In this document: positions 1-7,683 of the stretch, in pieces | Layout: the number at the start of each line of letters is the position of its first letter | Numbering within the stretch: position 1 is the first letter of the stretch | DNA from: Bacteroidaceae bacterium | Lineage (GTDB): Bacteria; Bacteroidota; Bacteroidia; Bacteroidales; Bacteroidaceae | Reading direction: 5' to 3' | DNA: 43,060 bases | Assembly (NCBI GenBank): GCA_017429945.1 | Contig: JAFRNY010000087.1 | Span: 1-43,060 of the forward strand | The notes under the pieces: model-generated | Database searches by the model: none | Seen by the model: only the letters and a program-made list of their open reading frames with translations | What the model was told of the DNA's origin: nothing | Program-made: the position numbers and the translations under genes

Positions 1-23
1 ACTAACAGGTACCTCGCCTCTAG

Positions 24-55
24 CCTCTCCCCTTTTGGGGGAGTCGGAGGGGGCC
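24..55. repeat. GC-rich palindromic repeat, copy upstream of the flavodoxin gene
   Basis: This is a C-rich block, then TTTT, then a G-rich block (CTCCCCttttGGGGGAG followed by GGAGGGGG). It has the same architecture as the copies at 18121-18228, 18596-18731, 32634-32675 and 35045-35195. It ends about 15 bases before the start codon of the first gene, so it lies in that gene's leader or in the spacer after a gene left of the window. Only one arm is visible because the window starts here. Confidence 0.6.
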
Positions 56-70
56 TATTAAGTGTGCATT

Positions 71-1138
71 ATGAATTATAGATTTTTCTTAAGCCTGCTG
101 CTGACCGCCACCATTACCGCGGTTCAGGCAAAAACGCTCGTGGCCTACTACAGCTACACCGGCAACTGCGAGGCCATAGCCACAGCGCTCACCCAACAGA
201 TACATGCCGATGTGCTGGAGATAGAGCCCGCAGAGAAAGGGCTGCGCTACGAGGCCAACGGCTATGCCCTCGGCACACCGCTGCTCAATGCCATCAAGGC
301 CAACCCCAACGACTCCGCCAGCTATCCCGCAATCGACCCCGTGAGCGTGGCGCCGGCCGACTACGACAACATCATCATCATAGCGCCACTCTGGTGGAGC
401 CAGATGGCAGCACCTATGCAGACCTTCCTCTTCAACTACGGCCGCCAGATGGCAGGCAAGCGCATCGGCCTGATCGTGTCGAGCGCCAGCAGCGGCATCA
501 GCGGAGTGGAGGCCGACTGCAAGCGCCTTGTGCCCGATGGCAACTACTACGGCAAGAGCCTCTGGATTCGCGCTTCACAAGTGAGAAACGCCAGTACGCT
601 CGTCAGCGACTGGCTGCAGCAAATCAACTTCACGGACAACAGCACAACTGACGGCATGAAGATACGCGTCTCGGATGGCACCAACGCCATCATCTACGAA
701 CTGAACCAAACCAGCGCCGCACGCTCGCTCTATCAGATGCTGCCGCTGGAAGCGGCAGTGCAGAACTACGGCAACAACGAGAAGATCTTCTATCCCCCCA
801 CGGCCGTCAGCTACGGCGCCGACTGCATCGAGGGCGACTGCCCCGCAGGCACACTTGCCCTCTTCTCGCCATGGGGCAACGTCGTGATGTACTACGGAGC
901 GGCCAGCCGCTACAATGGCCTCTACATCCTCGGCAAAGCCATCGAGGGCGAGGACCACATCAGCCGCCTCACAGGCACCATACGCGTAGAAACCTTCGAC
1001 AGCACCACTGCCGTAGAGGTCGTAAACACCGACCGTAAGGCCTATACCACAGAGGCTTATACACTGAGCGGCACGCCCGCCACCCATAGCCAAGCGGGCA
1101 TCGTCATAAAGGGTGGAAAGAAGGTAGTGGTGAAATAA
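71..1138 (+). CDS. Exported flavodoxin fused to a cyclophilin-like domain
   Basis: The protein has about 355 residues. Residues 1-20 are a signal peptide ending in VQA. Residues 21-190 are a flavodoxin-like domain: the strand LVAYYSYTGNCEAIA carries the FMN-phosphate loop, and LWWSQMAAP is the usual later flavodoxin segment. The second half (about 193-320, starting MKIRVSDG and containing YGADCIEGDCPAGTLALFSPWGN) looks like the cyclophilin-like fold found in single-domain Bacteroidota proteins. The last 35 residues, ending GIVIKGGKKVVVK, match the conserved tail of Prevotella-type secreted proteins. ATG at 71 is preferred over the in-frame GTG at 62 because it begins the signal peptide directly. 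A flavodoxin outside the cytoplasm is unusual; the substrate is unknown and the redox role is inferred from the fold. Confidence 0.8.
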   Translation: MNYRFFLSLLLTATITAVQAKTLVAYYSYTGNCEAIATALTQQIHADVLEIEPAEKGLRYEANGYALGTPLLNAIKANPNDSASYPAIDPVSVAPADYDNIIIIAPLWWSQMAAPMQTFLFNYGRQMAGKRIGLIVSSASSGISGVEADCKRLVPDGNYYGKSLWIRASQVRNASTLVSDWLQQINFTDNSTTDGMKIRVSDGTNAIIYELNQTSAARSLYQMLPLEAAVQNYGNNEKIFYPPTAVSYGADCIEGDCPAGTLALFSPWGNVVMYYGAASRYNGLYILGKAIEGEDHISRLTGTIRVETFDSTTAVEVVNTDRKAYTTEAYTLSGTPATHSQAGIVIKGGKKVVVK

Positions 1139-1173
1139 TTCCCGTTTATTCTTCCCTTTACCCAAATATTTTG

Positions 1174-1181
1174 TAATTTTG
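1174..1181 (+). promoter_or_regulatory. Possible -7 promoter element for the SMR operon
   Basis: TAATTTTG matches the Bacteroidota -7 element TAnnTTTG. No good TTTG lies 19-20 bases upstream, so the -33 part is weak. Transcription would start about 55 bases before the SMR start codon. The leader contains complementary AGGAG (near 1194) and CTCCT (near 1231) that could form a weak stem. Confidence 0.45.
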
Positions 1182-1241
1182 CAGCGCCTTAGAAGGAGTC
1201 GCCGAGATAGTCTTGCAGCCCTCAAAGAGGCTCCTGTACTT

Positions 1242-1565
1242 ATGAGTTGGATAATCTTGATCCTCGCCGGGCTCTGCGAAGTGGCTTTCACCTATTGCCT
1301 CGGGAATGCCAAAGGCAGCGCCGGCAGCGAGTGGCTGACGTGGATCTCGGGCTTCGCCGCCTTCTATGTGCTAAGCGCCGTGCTGCTGGCCAAGGCCACG
1401 CAAAACCTGCCGCTGGGCACAGCCTATCCCGTGTGGACGGGCATCGGTGCCGTAGGCGCCGTGGTCATAGGCATCTTCATCTTCAAGGAGCCCGCCACAT
1501 TCTGGCGGCTCTTCTTCCTCACCACGCTGATAGGCTCTATCATAGGCCTCAAAGCACTATCGTAG
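1242..1565 (+). CDS. Small multidrug resistance (SMR) family transporter
   Basis: This is a 107-residue protein with four hydrophobic helices, the standard SMR length. Glu13 in the first helix (AGLCEVAF) is the conserved ion/substrate-coupling acid of SMR dimers. The segment GTAYPVWTGIGAVGAV in helix 3 is the family signature, and helix 4 ends IGSIIGLKALS. The start at 1242 (MSWII) fits the family; the in-frame upstream codons read through the leader and would add a charged, non-homologous stretch. The signature is closest to the Gdx/SugE-like branch, but substrate (guanidinium, quaternary ammonium or other) cannot be assigned. The next gene starts 9 bases after the stop, so the three following genes probably share a transcript. 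Confidence 0.85.
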   Translation: MSWIILILAGLCEVAFTYCLGNAKGSAGSEWLTWISGFAAFYVLSAVLLAKATQNLPLGTAYPVWTGIGAVGAVVIGIFIFKEPATFWRLFFLTTLIGSIIGLKALS

Positions 1566-1574
1566 AAAAAAAGA

Positions 1575-2183
1575 ATGCTAACTGACATCATCAGCGAATA
1601 CATCGCGCAGCCCACCGCCTTCCCGCTCCGCAGCCAAGTGCCCTGGGACATCGTCAGCCACCTCGACGAGAGCATCCGGGCCCTGCTGCCAGAGCTCGGC
1701 GAAGAATACGCGGTGACAGACGGTGTGGCCATTCACCGGTCGGCCGTCATAGGGCACAACGTAACCATCAAGGCGCCGGCCATCATCGCCAGCGACTGCT
1801 TCGTGGGCAGCAACTCCTACCTGCGCGGAGGCGTATTCATGGCGCCGGGAGCCAAGGTGGGCATCAGCTGCGAGGTGAAGACCTCCGTGCTGCTCGAGCG
1901 CTGTGCCATAGCCCATTTCAACTTCGTGGGTGACAGCATCATAGGTCACGACGTGAACATCGAGGCCGGAGCCATTCTCTGCAACCACTACAACGAGCGA
2001 CAGGGCGACACCGTCTGCGTGCACATAGCCGACCAGCGCATCTCCACCGGACTGCACAAGTTCGGCGCACTCGTGGGCGACGGCTGCCGCATAGGAGCCA
2101 ACGCAGTGCTCTCGCCCGGAACGCTGCTGAAGCCCGGCACCATCGTGCGCAGGCTGCAGCTCGTGGAGCAAGATCCAACCTGA
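1575..2183 (+). CDS. LpxA-like left-handed beta-helix transferase
   Basis: This is a 202-residue protein. After about 50 residues of non-repetitive lead-in come hexapeptide repeats with the [LIV]-G-x-x-x pattern (AVIGHNVTIKAPAII, CFVGSNSYL, AKVGISCEV, CRIGANAVLSPG, LLKPGTIV), which form a left-handed parallel beta helix. This fold is shared by acyltransferases such as LpxA/LpxD and the C-terminal half of GlmU. HFNFVGDSIIGHDVNIEAGAI resembles the GlmU-type and nucleotidyltransferase-associated helix. No nucleotidyltransferase domain is attached. Acyl or acetyl transfer to a sugar nucleotide is likely; the exact substrate is unknown. It sits between the SMR gene and a VOC gene with gaps of 9 and 5 bases, consistent with one operon. 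Confidence 0.75.
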   Translation: MLTDIISEYIAQPTAFPLRSQVPWDIVSHLDESIRALLPELGEEYAVTDGVAIHRSAVIGHNVTIKAPAIIASDCFVGSNSYLRGGVFMAPGAKVGISCEVKTSVLLERCAIAHFNFVGDSIIGHDVNIEAGAILCNHYNERQGDTVCVHIADQRISTGLHKFGALVGDGCRIGANAVLSPGTLLKPGTIVRRLQLVEQDPT

Positions 2184-2188
2184 CAGCC

Positions 2189-2578
2189 ATGCTACACCTC
2201 AACCGAGTACACCACATCGCTATCATCTGCTCAGACTACCATCGCAGCCTCGAGTTCTACACCCGAGTGCTCGGACTCACTGTGCTTTCGGAGCACTACC
2301 GCGCGAGCCGCCAGTCCTATAAGACTGACCTCGCCCTAGGCAACAACTACGTGATCGAGCTCTTCTCATTCCCCTCACCGCCCCCGCGAGTGACGCACCC
2401 CGAGGCGGCAGGCCTGCGCCACCTGGCCTTCGAGGTCGACAGTATAGCTGCCACCGTGGCAGAGCTCGACGCTATGGGCGTGGCACACGAGGAGGTCCGC
2501 ACTGATGAGCTCACAACCAAGCAGTTCCTATTCTCCAGCGACCCCGACGGGCTGCCGATAGAGGTCTATGAAAAGTAA
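2189..2578 (+). CDS. VOC-family metalloenzyme (glyoxalase I-like, GloA2 type)
   Basis: This is a 129-residue single-domain vicinal oxygen chelate protein made of two beta-alpha-beta-beta-beta halves. The likely metal ligands are His in VHHIAII, Glu in YVIELFSF, His in LRHLAFEV and Glu in LPIEVYE, the usual H/E/H/E positions. The ending SSDPDGLPIEVYE is typical of lactoylglutathione lyase-like proteins of the SMU1112c/YaeR group. Substrate is not predictable; a glyoxalase or dioxygenase role is only a family inference. It is the last gene of the short plus-strand operon and is followed directly by a terminator. Confidence 0.85.
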   Translation: MLHLNRVHHIAIICSDYHRSLEFYTRVLGLTVLSEHYRASRQSYKTDLALGNNYVIELFSFPSPPPRVTHPEAAGLRHLAFEVDSIAATVAELDAMGVAHEEVRTDELTTKQFLFSSDPDGLPIEVYEK

Positions 2579-2583
2579 AAAAA

Positions 2584-2617
2584 GGCTGAGTCATCTTTCT
2601 AACTCAGCCTTTTTTTT
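2584..2617 (+). terminator. Rho-independent terminator after the VOC gene
   Basis: A perfect 8-bp stem (GGCTGAGT with ACTCAGCC, 2584-2591 and 2602-2609) is followed by eight T residues. A-rich sequence on the 5' side means it could also work for minus-strand transcripts. Confidence 0.9.
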
Positions 2618-2640
2618 GTTGCATCCCAATGGTGCGTAAA

Positions 2641-2680
2641 AAAACCTTAAGGGTTCGGGCCTGAACCCTTAAGGGTTTTT
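2641..2680. repeat. Perfect palindrome CCTTAAGGGTTC-6-GAACCCTTAAGG
   Basis: Two 12-base arms (2645-2656 and 2663-2674) are exact reverse complements around GGGCCT, flanked by A-runs on the left and T-runs on the right. Inside each arm CCTTAAGG is itself palindromic. It lies between two convergent transcription units and may be a second bidirectional terminator or a dispersed palindrome. The rest of the 2681-2824 spacer shows nothing recognisable. Confidence 0.7.
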
Positions 2681-2824
2681 CCCGAAGCCAATTGTACTGA
2701 CAGACTCTGACCCTTATACATTAGATGCCGAAAAAAGGCAAGAGCGAACAAAGATAATTCTTCGAAGTATCGAAGCGACCGAAGGTCAAGTGCTTATGGA
2801 ATTTATTAATTAATAGAACACAAC

Positions 2825-3802
2825 TTAAAGTATAATATCAACGAGCACGGGCAGGTGGTCGCTGACACCGCCATGGTAGATGGGGCCACGAAATGTGCGG
2901 CGAGGCATCTGGCCACCATAGGTCTCATTCTCCTCCAGCAGCCATGGCAGGCTGAAGGGCCTGGCTGGCTCGAGCGTCTCCAGTGAAGCGGAAAGCAGCA
3001 CGTGGTCGATCCACTGCCAGAAGCCACGAAAGCAATAGCTGCCTGGGCTCGCAGCATCGTCAGCAAAACGCAGCGGGCAACGGCGGAAGATAGGGTCGCT
3101 GGCAGTGGCGTTGAAATCACCAACGACAATTATGCGGGGCTCGCTGATGCCGCTGATGGCAGACCGCGCATGCGCTTTCAGACTATCGACGACACCCCAC
3201 AAGGTCTCGGCAGCCAGACGCCTCAGACGGTCGCCTGAGCGCCCGCCGGCCTTGCTAGGCAGGTGCACGACAAGGGCGTGCAGGGTGTCGATGCCCTGAC
3301 TCGTGAGCACAAGCCCTTTAGCGTGAAGAAGATCGCGCGTAGTTCTCATGCGCGGACCTCGCGCGCGTACATTAATCACATTATACTCAAGCAGACGGAA
3401 CTGCGATGGCTGATAGAGCAGCGCAACGTCGATGCCTCTTCTGTCAGAGGAGTGCGTGATGATGTAGTCGTAACCAAAATGCCGTATGAGGCTGCGCGAT
3501 GTCAAGGCCTCGACAACGCTGTCGTTCTCCACCTCGCAGAGCCCTATAAGAGCAGGCACACCGCAAGAGTCGCTCATGCCGGCCACCACTCGCGCTACAT
3601 CGGTGAGCTTGCGCCAATAGCGACCGCCGTTCCAACGGCGCTCACCCTGCGGCAGGAATTCCTCGTCGGTGAACCCCTCATCGTCGAGTGTATCGAAGAG
3701 ATTCTCCACGTTCCAGCTGACGACCCGCAACGGGCAACCCGGGAACGATAGGGCCGAGAAGGCTAGGAAGGCTATGAATAGCGCACAAGGCAGACTTCTC
3801 AT
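2825..3802 (-). CDS. Exported endonuclease/exonuclease/phosphatase family protein
   Basis: This is a 325-residue protein. Residues 1-20 form a hydrophobic signal sequence (ALFIAFLAFSALSFPGC), possibly a lipoprotein signal given the following Cys. The remainder is an EEP-fold domain: VVSWNVENLFD carries the metal/phosphate Asn, LCEVEN the catalytic Glu, VVGDFNAT the Asp-x-Asn pair, and GVSDHLPVLVDI the C-terminal Ser-Asp-His. All catalytic positions are present, so it is probably an active phosphodiesterase or nuclease. Substrate is unknown: extracellular DNA, sugar phosphates and phospholipids are all possible in this superfamily. It is 64 bases downstream of the His-rich protein gene and probably cotranscribed. 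Confidence 0.85.
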   Translation of the reverse strand: MRSLPCALFIAFLAFSALSFPGCPLRVVSWNVENLFDTLDDEGFTDEEFLPQGERRWNGGRYWRKLTDVARVVAGMSDSCGVPALIGLCEVENDSVVEALTSRSLIRHFGYDYIITHSSDRRGIDVALLYQPSQFRLLEYNVINVRARGPRMRTTRDLLHAKGLVLTSQGIDTLHALVVHLPSKAGGRSGDRLRRLAAETLWGVVDSLKAHARSAISGISEPRIIVVGDFNATASDPIFRRCPLRFADDAASPGSYCFRGFWQWIDHVLLSASLETLEPARPFSLPWLLEENETYGGQMPRRTFRGPIYHGGVSDHLPVLVDIIL

Positions 3803-3866
3803 ACAGCTTCATCTTCTGTTAAAAAGTAGCACAAACTGAGGATTAAAGGGCGTAGCAGCCGTAGAC

Positions 3867-4697
3867 TTATTTGTGAATCGGCGACTTTGGAATGCGTAGG
3901 CCATTGAAGGTCTTGCCATGGTTGTGGTTGTGCCTGGCGGGCAGCTTGCCAACTGACGTCGGCGTTTGCCAAGCTTGACGTTGAGCAGGGTGCGTATGCG
4001 AGTGCTGGGCCACCCGTGGAGTGTGGGAGTGGCGCTGCGCCTGACTGGCTTTCACCTTACGCTGGAGCATATTGTCAACAGAATAAAGGCGCGAAAGCTG
4101 TTGAGCGTCGAGCACGGCAGCAAACTGCTGTACGTATTTCTGGCGAATGGCAAGGGCTCGCTGCTGCAACTCGAGTTGCTTCTGTAGGTTGGCCGACGCT
4201 TCCTCTACTGTCGTCGGATGCAAAGGGCGCTGATAACCGCCCCAAGCAGCAACCATCTCGGAGGTATAACGACGATATATGGGAGCGAACTCTGTTTTCT
4301 GGGCATCGGTAAGATGCAGGCGCTCGGCCATCTCGCTGACTTTGGCCTCGAAGAAACATTCTGACAGGGAATCGGCGCTCTGCGTCTGTGCTGACGAAAT
4401 TTCATTTATCTCATAGTACTCCAACGAGTCCTTTTCCTGTTCCGACAAACCGTCGAGGAAACGGTCGAGGGGTGAGCTCGCCTCAAGAGATTCAGGCGTA
4501 GCAGCGTTTGGCAGCGGGGAGTCATCTGAAGCATTATCTCGCTGCACACAGAACCATACCAATGCAGCCACCGACAGCACGAGGACTGCGATTGCTGCGC
4601 TCCACCACCATGCACCCAGTCTGCGCTTGCGCTGTTCGGGCGCGGCGGCCGGCGTGGCGGCTTTGGGCTTAGAATGTTTCTTAACGTGATTGTTCAT
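3867..4697 (-). CDS. Spy/CpxP-like single-pass membrane protein with a His-rich tail
   Basis: This protein has about 276 residues. Start chosen at ATG 4697 (MNNHVKKH); the longer frame from 4727 runs into the nqr terminator. A basic N-terminus is followed by one transmembrane helix (about residues 28-52, WWWSAAIAVLVLSVAALVWF). The central part (about 105-190, LHLTDAQKTEFAPIYRRY ... LDAQQLSRLYSVD) matches the LTxxQ helical pattern of Spy/CpxP-type periplasmic proteins. The last 60 residues are rich in His-x-His (HSHTP, HSHTHP, RHNHNHG), suggesting metal binding. Homology is by pattern only. In other Bacteroidota similar proteins sit near sigma/anti-sigma pairs, but none is present here. Confidence 0.6.
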   Translation of the reverse strand: MNNHVKKHSKPKAATPAAAPEQRKRRLGAWWWSAAIAVLVLSVAALVWFCVQRDNASDDSPLPNAATPESLEASSPLDRFLDGLSEQEKDSLEYYEINEISSAQTQSADSLSECFFEAKVSEMAERLHLTDAQKTEFAPIYRRYTSEMVAAWGGYQRPLHPTTVEEASANLQKQLELQQRALAIRQKYVQQFAAVLDAQQLSRLYSVDNMLQRKVKASQAQRHSHTPRVAQHSHTHPAQRQAWQTPTSVGKLPARHNHNHGKTFNGLRIPKSPIHK

Positions 4698-4715
4698 AAC
4701 ATCTGTCGTTTGTAA

Positions 4716-4767
4716 GAAAAAAAGCACTCTACACGCGCCGCCAGAGGCTGGCTGATGTAGAGTGCTT
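4716..4767 (-). terminator. Terminator of the nqr operon
   Basis: On the minus strand, AAGCACTCTACA (4756-4767) pairs perfectly with TGTAGAGTGCTT (4722-4733), giving a 12-bp stem, followed by a run of T (A residues 4716-4723 on the plus strand). It lies 17 bases after the nqrF stop. Confidence 0.92.
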
Positions 4768-4783
4768 AAGGTAAGGCCGTGAC

Positions 4784-6073
4784 TTAACCGCCGAAGTTGT
4801 CGAAGCGGATCATCTCATCTTCTACGCCGAGAGAGTGCAGAAGGTCGAGGACGGTCTTGGCCATCATTGGAGGTCCGCAGAGGTAGTACTCGCAGTCCTC
4901 GGGAGCCTCGTGAGCCTTGAGGTAGGTGTCGCCCATGACGGGTGCCACGAAGCCCGGGGTGTACTTCACGCCAGCGGCATCGGCCTTGGGATCGGGACGG
5001 TCGAGGGCGAGGTGGAAGTGGAAGTTGGGGAAGTCCTTCTCGAGCTGCAGGAAGTCGTCGAGGAAAGGAATCTCCTCGAGGGCACGGGCGCCGTAGAAGT
5101 AGTGCATCGGGCGCTGACGGTCCTCATCCTTGACGCCGTGGCCTTTGAGCATGTGCATGATCTGGGCGCGCAGGGGAGCCATACCGGCACCACCGCCGAC
5201 CCATATCATCTCGCGACCTGTGCCGTACTGCGGGCGGAACTCGCCGTAAGGGCCTGACATCGTGACCTTGTCGCCGGGCTTGAGCGAGAAGATGTAGGAG
5301 GAGGCGATACCCGGGTTGACGTCCATGAAGCCGGGGCCTTGATCCTTCGGCTTGAAAGGAGGCGTGGCAATACGCACGTTGAGGGTGATGATGTCGCCCT
5401 CGTCGGGGTAGTTGGCCATGGAGTAAGCGCGGATGGTGGCTTCGGGGTTCTTACACTTGAGGCCGAAGAGTCCGAACTTCTCCCATGCGGGCAGGTAGGT
5501 GTCGCCGATGAGACTCTTGTCGAAGTCCTTGTCGTAGTCGATGCAGTCGAACTGCGGGATACGGATCTGAGCGTAGGAGCCGGGCTCGAAGTCCATGTGC
5601 TCGCCCGGGGGCAGAGCAACCTTGTACTCCTTGATGAAAGTGGCGACGTTGCGGTTGCCGATGACGGTGCACTCCCATTCCTTGACGCCGAGGACGCTGT
5701 CGGGCACCTTGATGCCCAGGTCGCCCTTGACCTTGCACTGGCAGCCGAGGCGCCAGCCTTCCTTGATTTCCTTACGGGTGAAATGGCCTTTCTCGGAGTC
5801 GAGAATCTCGCCGCCGCCCTCTACGACCTGGCATTTGCACTGGCCGCAAGAGCCCTTACCGCCGCAGGCCGAGGGGAGATAGACACCCTCTTGAGCGAGC
5901 GTGGAGAGAAGGCTGGCACCCTGAGGCACGGACAGCTTGTCCTTGCCGTTCATTGTGATGGTGACGTTACCGCTCGGAGAGAGGTAAGCCTTTGCAACAA
6001 GCAGCAGCACGACCAGCACCAGGATGATGGCGAGGAAGACCGCGATGCTTGTGAGAATTAAAGAGGTATTCAT
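4784..6073 (-). CDS. nqrF: Na+-translocating NADH:quinone reductase subunit F
   Basis: This 429-residue subunit is the NADH-oxidising electron entry point of Na+-NQR. One N-terminal transmembrane helix (about 5-27) is followed by a plant-type ferredoxin domain. Cys70, Cys76, Cys79 and Cys111 match the known 2Fe-2S ligands in both spacing and numbering, with further Cys at 81 and 113. The FAD domain has RAYSMAN and GPYGEFR, and the NAD domain has WVGGGAGMAPLRAQ and YLCGPPMM. It is the last gene of the operon, separated from nqrE by a 205-base repeat-filled spacer and followed by a strong terminator. Confidence 0.97.
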   Translation of the reverse strand: MNTSLILTSIAVFLAIILVLVVLLLVAKAYLSPSGNVTITMNGKDKLSVPQGASLLSTLAQEGVYLPSACGGKGSCGQCKCQVVEGGGEILDSEKGHFTRKEIKEGWRLGCQCKVKGDLGIKVPDSVLGVKEWECTVIGNRNVATFIKEYKVALPPGEHMDFEPGSYAQIRIPQFDCIDYDKDFDKSLIGDTYLPAWEKFGLFGLKCKNPEATIRAYSMANYPDEGDIITLNVRIATPPFKPKDQGPGFMDVNPGIASSYIFSLKPGDKVTMSGPYGEFRPQYGTGREMIWVGGGAGMAPLRAQIMHMLKGHGVKDEDRQRPMHYFYGARALEEIPFLDDFLQLEKDFPNFHFHLALDRPDPKADAAGVKYTPGFVAPVMGDTYLKAHEAPEDCEYYLCGPPMMAKTVLDLLHSLGVEDEMIRFDNFGG

Positions 6074-6278
6074 TTTCTTTTTTAGTTGACGAGTTATAAG
6101 TTGACGAGTTGACGAGTTATAAGCTGACGAGTTATTAGATGACGAGTTGACGAGTTATTAGTTGACGAGTTATTTGACTTGGTGTCGAGTCTGGGATAGT
6201 ACCAACTTGTTTATTGTCTACTTGTCTACTTGTTTACTTGTCTACTTGTTTACTTGTCTACTTGTCAACTTGTCTACT
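6074..6278. repeat. nqrE-nqrF spacer with two opposed tandem octamer arrays
   Basis: The left half (6084-6172) repeats GTTGACGA/GTTATTA units. The right half (about 6206-6278) repeats ACTTGTCT/ACTTGTTT/ACTTGTCA units with an 8-base period. The two arrays are largely complementary (one mismatch per unit), so the nqrE-nqrF mRNA could fold a long imperfect stem between the genes. No terminator-like T run follows on the minus strand. Related arrays lie in the nqrD-nqrE and nqrA-nqrB spacers. Confidence 0.85.
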
Positions 6279-6905
6279 TTAGAGATTAAGTCCGCTGAAG
6301 CACATGAAGGCCATGGCCATCAGGCCTACGGTGATGAACGTGATGCCGAGGCCCTGGAGAGGACGGGGCACGTCGGTGTAGGCCATCTTCTCGCGAATGG
6401 CAGCCAGGCAGGTGATGGCCAGCAGCCAGCCGATACCCGAACCGAGGGCGTAGGCCAGAGCGTCCCAGATGCTGGTGATAGCCTGCGAGTTGGTATCGGG
6501 CATGGTCACGCGCTGCTGCATGAAGAGCGAAGCACCCATGATGGCGCAGTTCACGGCGATCAGAGGCAGGAAGATACCGAGGGCGGCATACAGCGACGGG
6601 CTGAAGCGCTCGACGACCATCTCCACGAGCTGCACGATAGCGGCGATGACGGCGATGAAGAGGATGAACGAGAGGAAACTCAAGTCAACACCCTCAACAA
6701 GGCAGTCGGGGCCGAGCACATATTGCTGCAAACAGTAGTCCACGGGAACGGTGATGAGCAGCACGAAGGTGACTGCCACGCCGAGGCCGAGGGCTGTCTT
6801 CACGCTCTTCGACACGGCCAGATAAGAGCACATGCCAAGGAAGAAGGCGAAGATCATATTGTCCACGAAGATTGAGCGGACGAATAGGCTTATTAGATGT
6901 TCCAT
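6279..6905 (-). CDS. nqrE: Na+-translocating NADH:quinone reductase subunit E
   Basis: This is a 208-residue integral membrane subunit with about six helices, paired with NqrD around the intramembrane iron centre. It begins [16 protein letters not shown], the family's usual start, so ATG 6905 is chosen. The open frame continues upstream to 7004 only because the repeat spacer happens to be open. MCSYLAVSK contains the conserved Cys of the first helical repeat, and [17 protein letters not shown] lies in the second half. The ending [15 protein letters not shown] is typical. Confidence 0.96.
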   Translation of the reverse strand: MEHLISLFVRSIFVDNMIFAFFLGMCSYLAVSKSVKTALGLGVAVTFVLLITVPVDYCLQQYVLGPDCLVEGVDLSFLSFILFIAVIAAIVQLVEMVVERFSPSLYAALGIFLPLIAVNCAIMGASLFMQQRVTMPDTNSQAITSIWDALAYALGSGIGWLLAITCLAAIREKMAYTDVPRPLQGLGITFITVGLMAMAFMCFSGLNL

Positions 6906-7014
6906 AATATTTAAGTGAGTTGACGAGTTATTAGTTGACGAGTTGACGAGTTGTTTCTTATGCTGTCTTAATGGCATCAACTTGTTTACTTGTCTACTTG
7001 TCAACTTGTCTACT
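6906..7014. repeat. nqrD-nqrE spacer with opposed octamer repeats
   Basis: The left part has GTTGACGA and GTTATTA units (6916-6955) and the right part has ACTTGTTT, ACTTGTCT, ACTTGTCA units (about 6979-7014), the same pair of complementary motifs as in the nqrE-nqrF spacer but shorter. Confidence 0.8.
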
Positions 7015-7641
7015 TTAGCTTAATTCTTTATTATATGCCCGATGTGCCCAGATGACACAACCAACGATGATGAGAGACATGGCTGGCATGGTCATCATAC
7101 CATTGTTGACATAGCCGTGATCGTAGCACCACTGCGGAACGACCTGCAGGCCGAAGAGTGTGCCCGAACCGAGCAATTCGCGGAAGAAGGCGACGATGAC
7201 AAGGATGATGGCATAGCCAATACCGTTGCCAATACCGTCGAGGAACGAAGGCCAGGGCTTATTCATCATGGCAAAAGCCTCGAGGCGACCCATGAGAATA
7301 CAGTTGGTGATGATCAGACCTACGTAGACGGACAGCTGAACGCTAACGTCATAGGCGAAGGCCTTGAGCACCTGGCTGACAATAGTCACCAGCGCAGCCA
7401 CCACAACCAACTGAACGATGATACGGATGCGGTTGGGGATGGAGTTACGGATGAGAGAGATAATCAGGTTGGAGAAGGCGGTGATGATGGTCACGCTAAG
7501 ACCCATCACGATGGCAGGCTCAAGCTGAGCCGTGACAGCCAGTGCCGAGCAGATACCGAGCACCTGCACGACGACAGGGTTGTTCAGGTTGAGCGGACTG
7601 GTCAGCGCCTCCATATTTGCTTTAGAAAATAATTGGCTCAT
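7015..7641 (-). CDS. nqrD: Na+-translocating NADH:quinone reductase subunit D
   Basis: This 208-residue membrane subunit has about six helices. Characteristic segments are [21 protein letters not shown] (start of helix 1 with the conserved Cys), [34 protein letters not shown] (conserved Cys in the second inverted repeat) and [22 protein letters not shown]. NqrD and NqrE form the inverted-repeat pair that carries electrons across the membrane. The 42-base spacer to nqrC contains GATTTACGATTTACGATTTA-type short repeats. Confidence 0.96.
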   Translation of the reverse strand: MSQLFSKANMEALTSPLNLNNPVVVQVLGICSALAVTAQLEPAIVMGLSVTIITAFSNLIISLIRNSIPNRIRIIVQLVVVAALVTIVSQVLKAFAYDVSVQLSVYVGLIITNCILMGRLEAFAMMNKPWPSFLDGIGNGIGYAIILVIVAFFRELLGSGTLFGLQVVPQWCYDHGYVNNGMMTMPAMSLIIVGCVIWAHRAYNKELS

Positions 7642-7683
7642 AATGATATTTGCGATTTAATCATTTACGATTTACGATTTACC

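Noticed and set aside
1182-1241. Guanidine riboswitch before the SMR gene
   Set aside because: The leader is only about 55 bases and lacks the conserved guanidine-I core, the paired ACGR hairpins of guanidine-II, and the guanidine-III pseudoknot.
6162-6875. Long plus-strand open frame over nqrE and its spacer
   Set aside because: It is the complement of nqrE joined to repeat sequence; the antisense frame has clear family identity.
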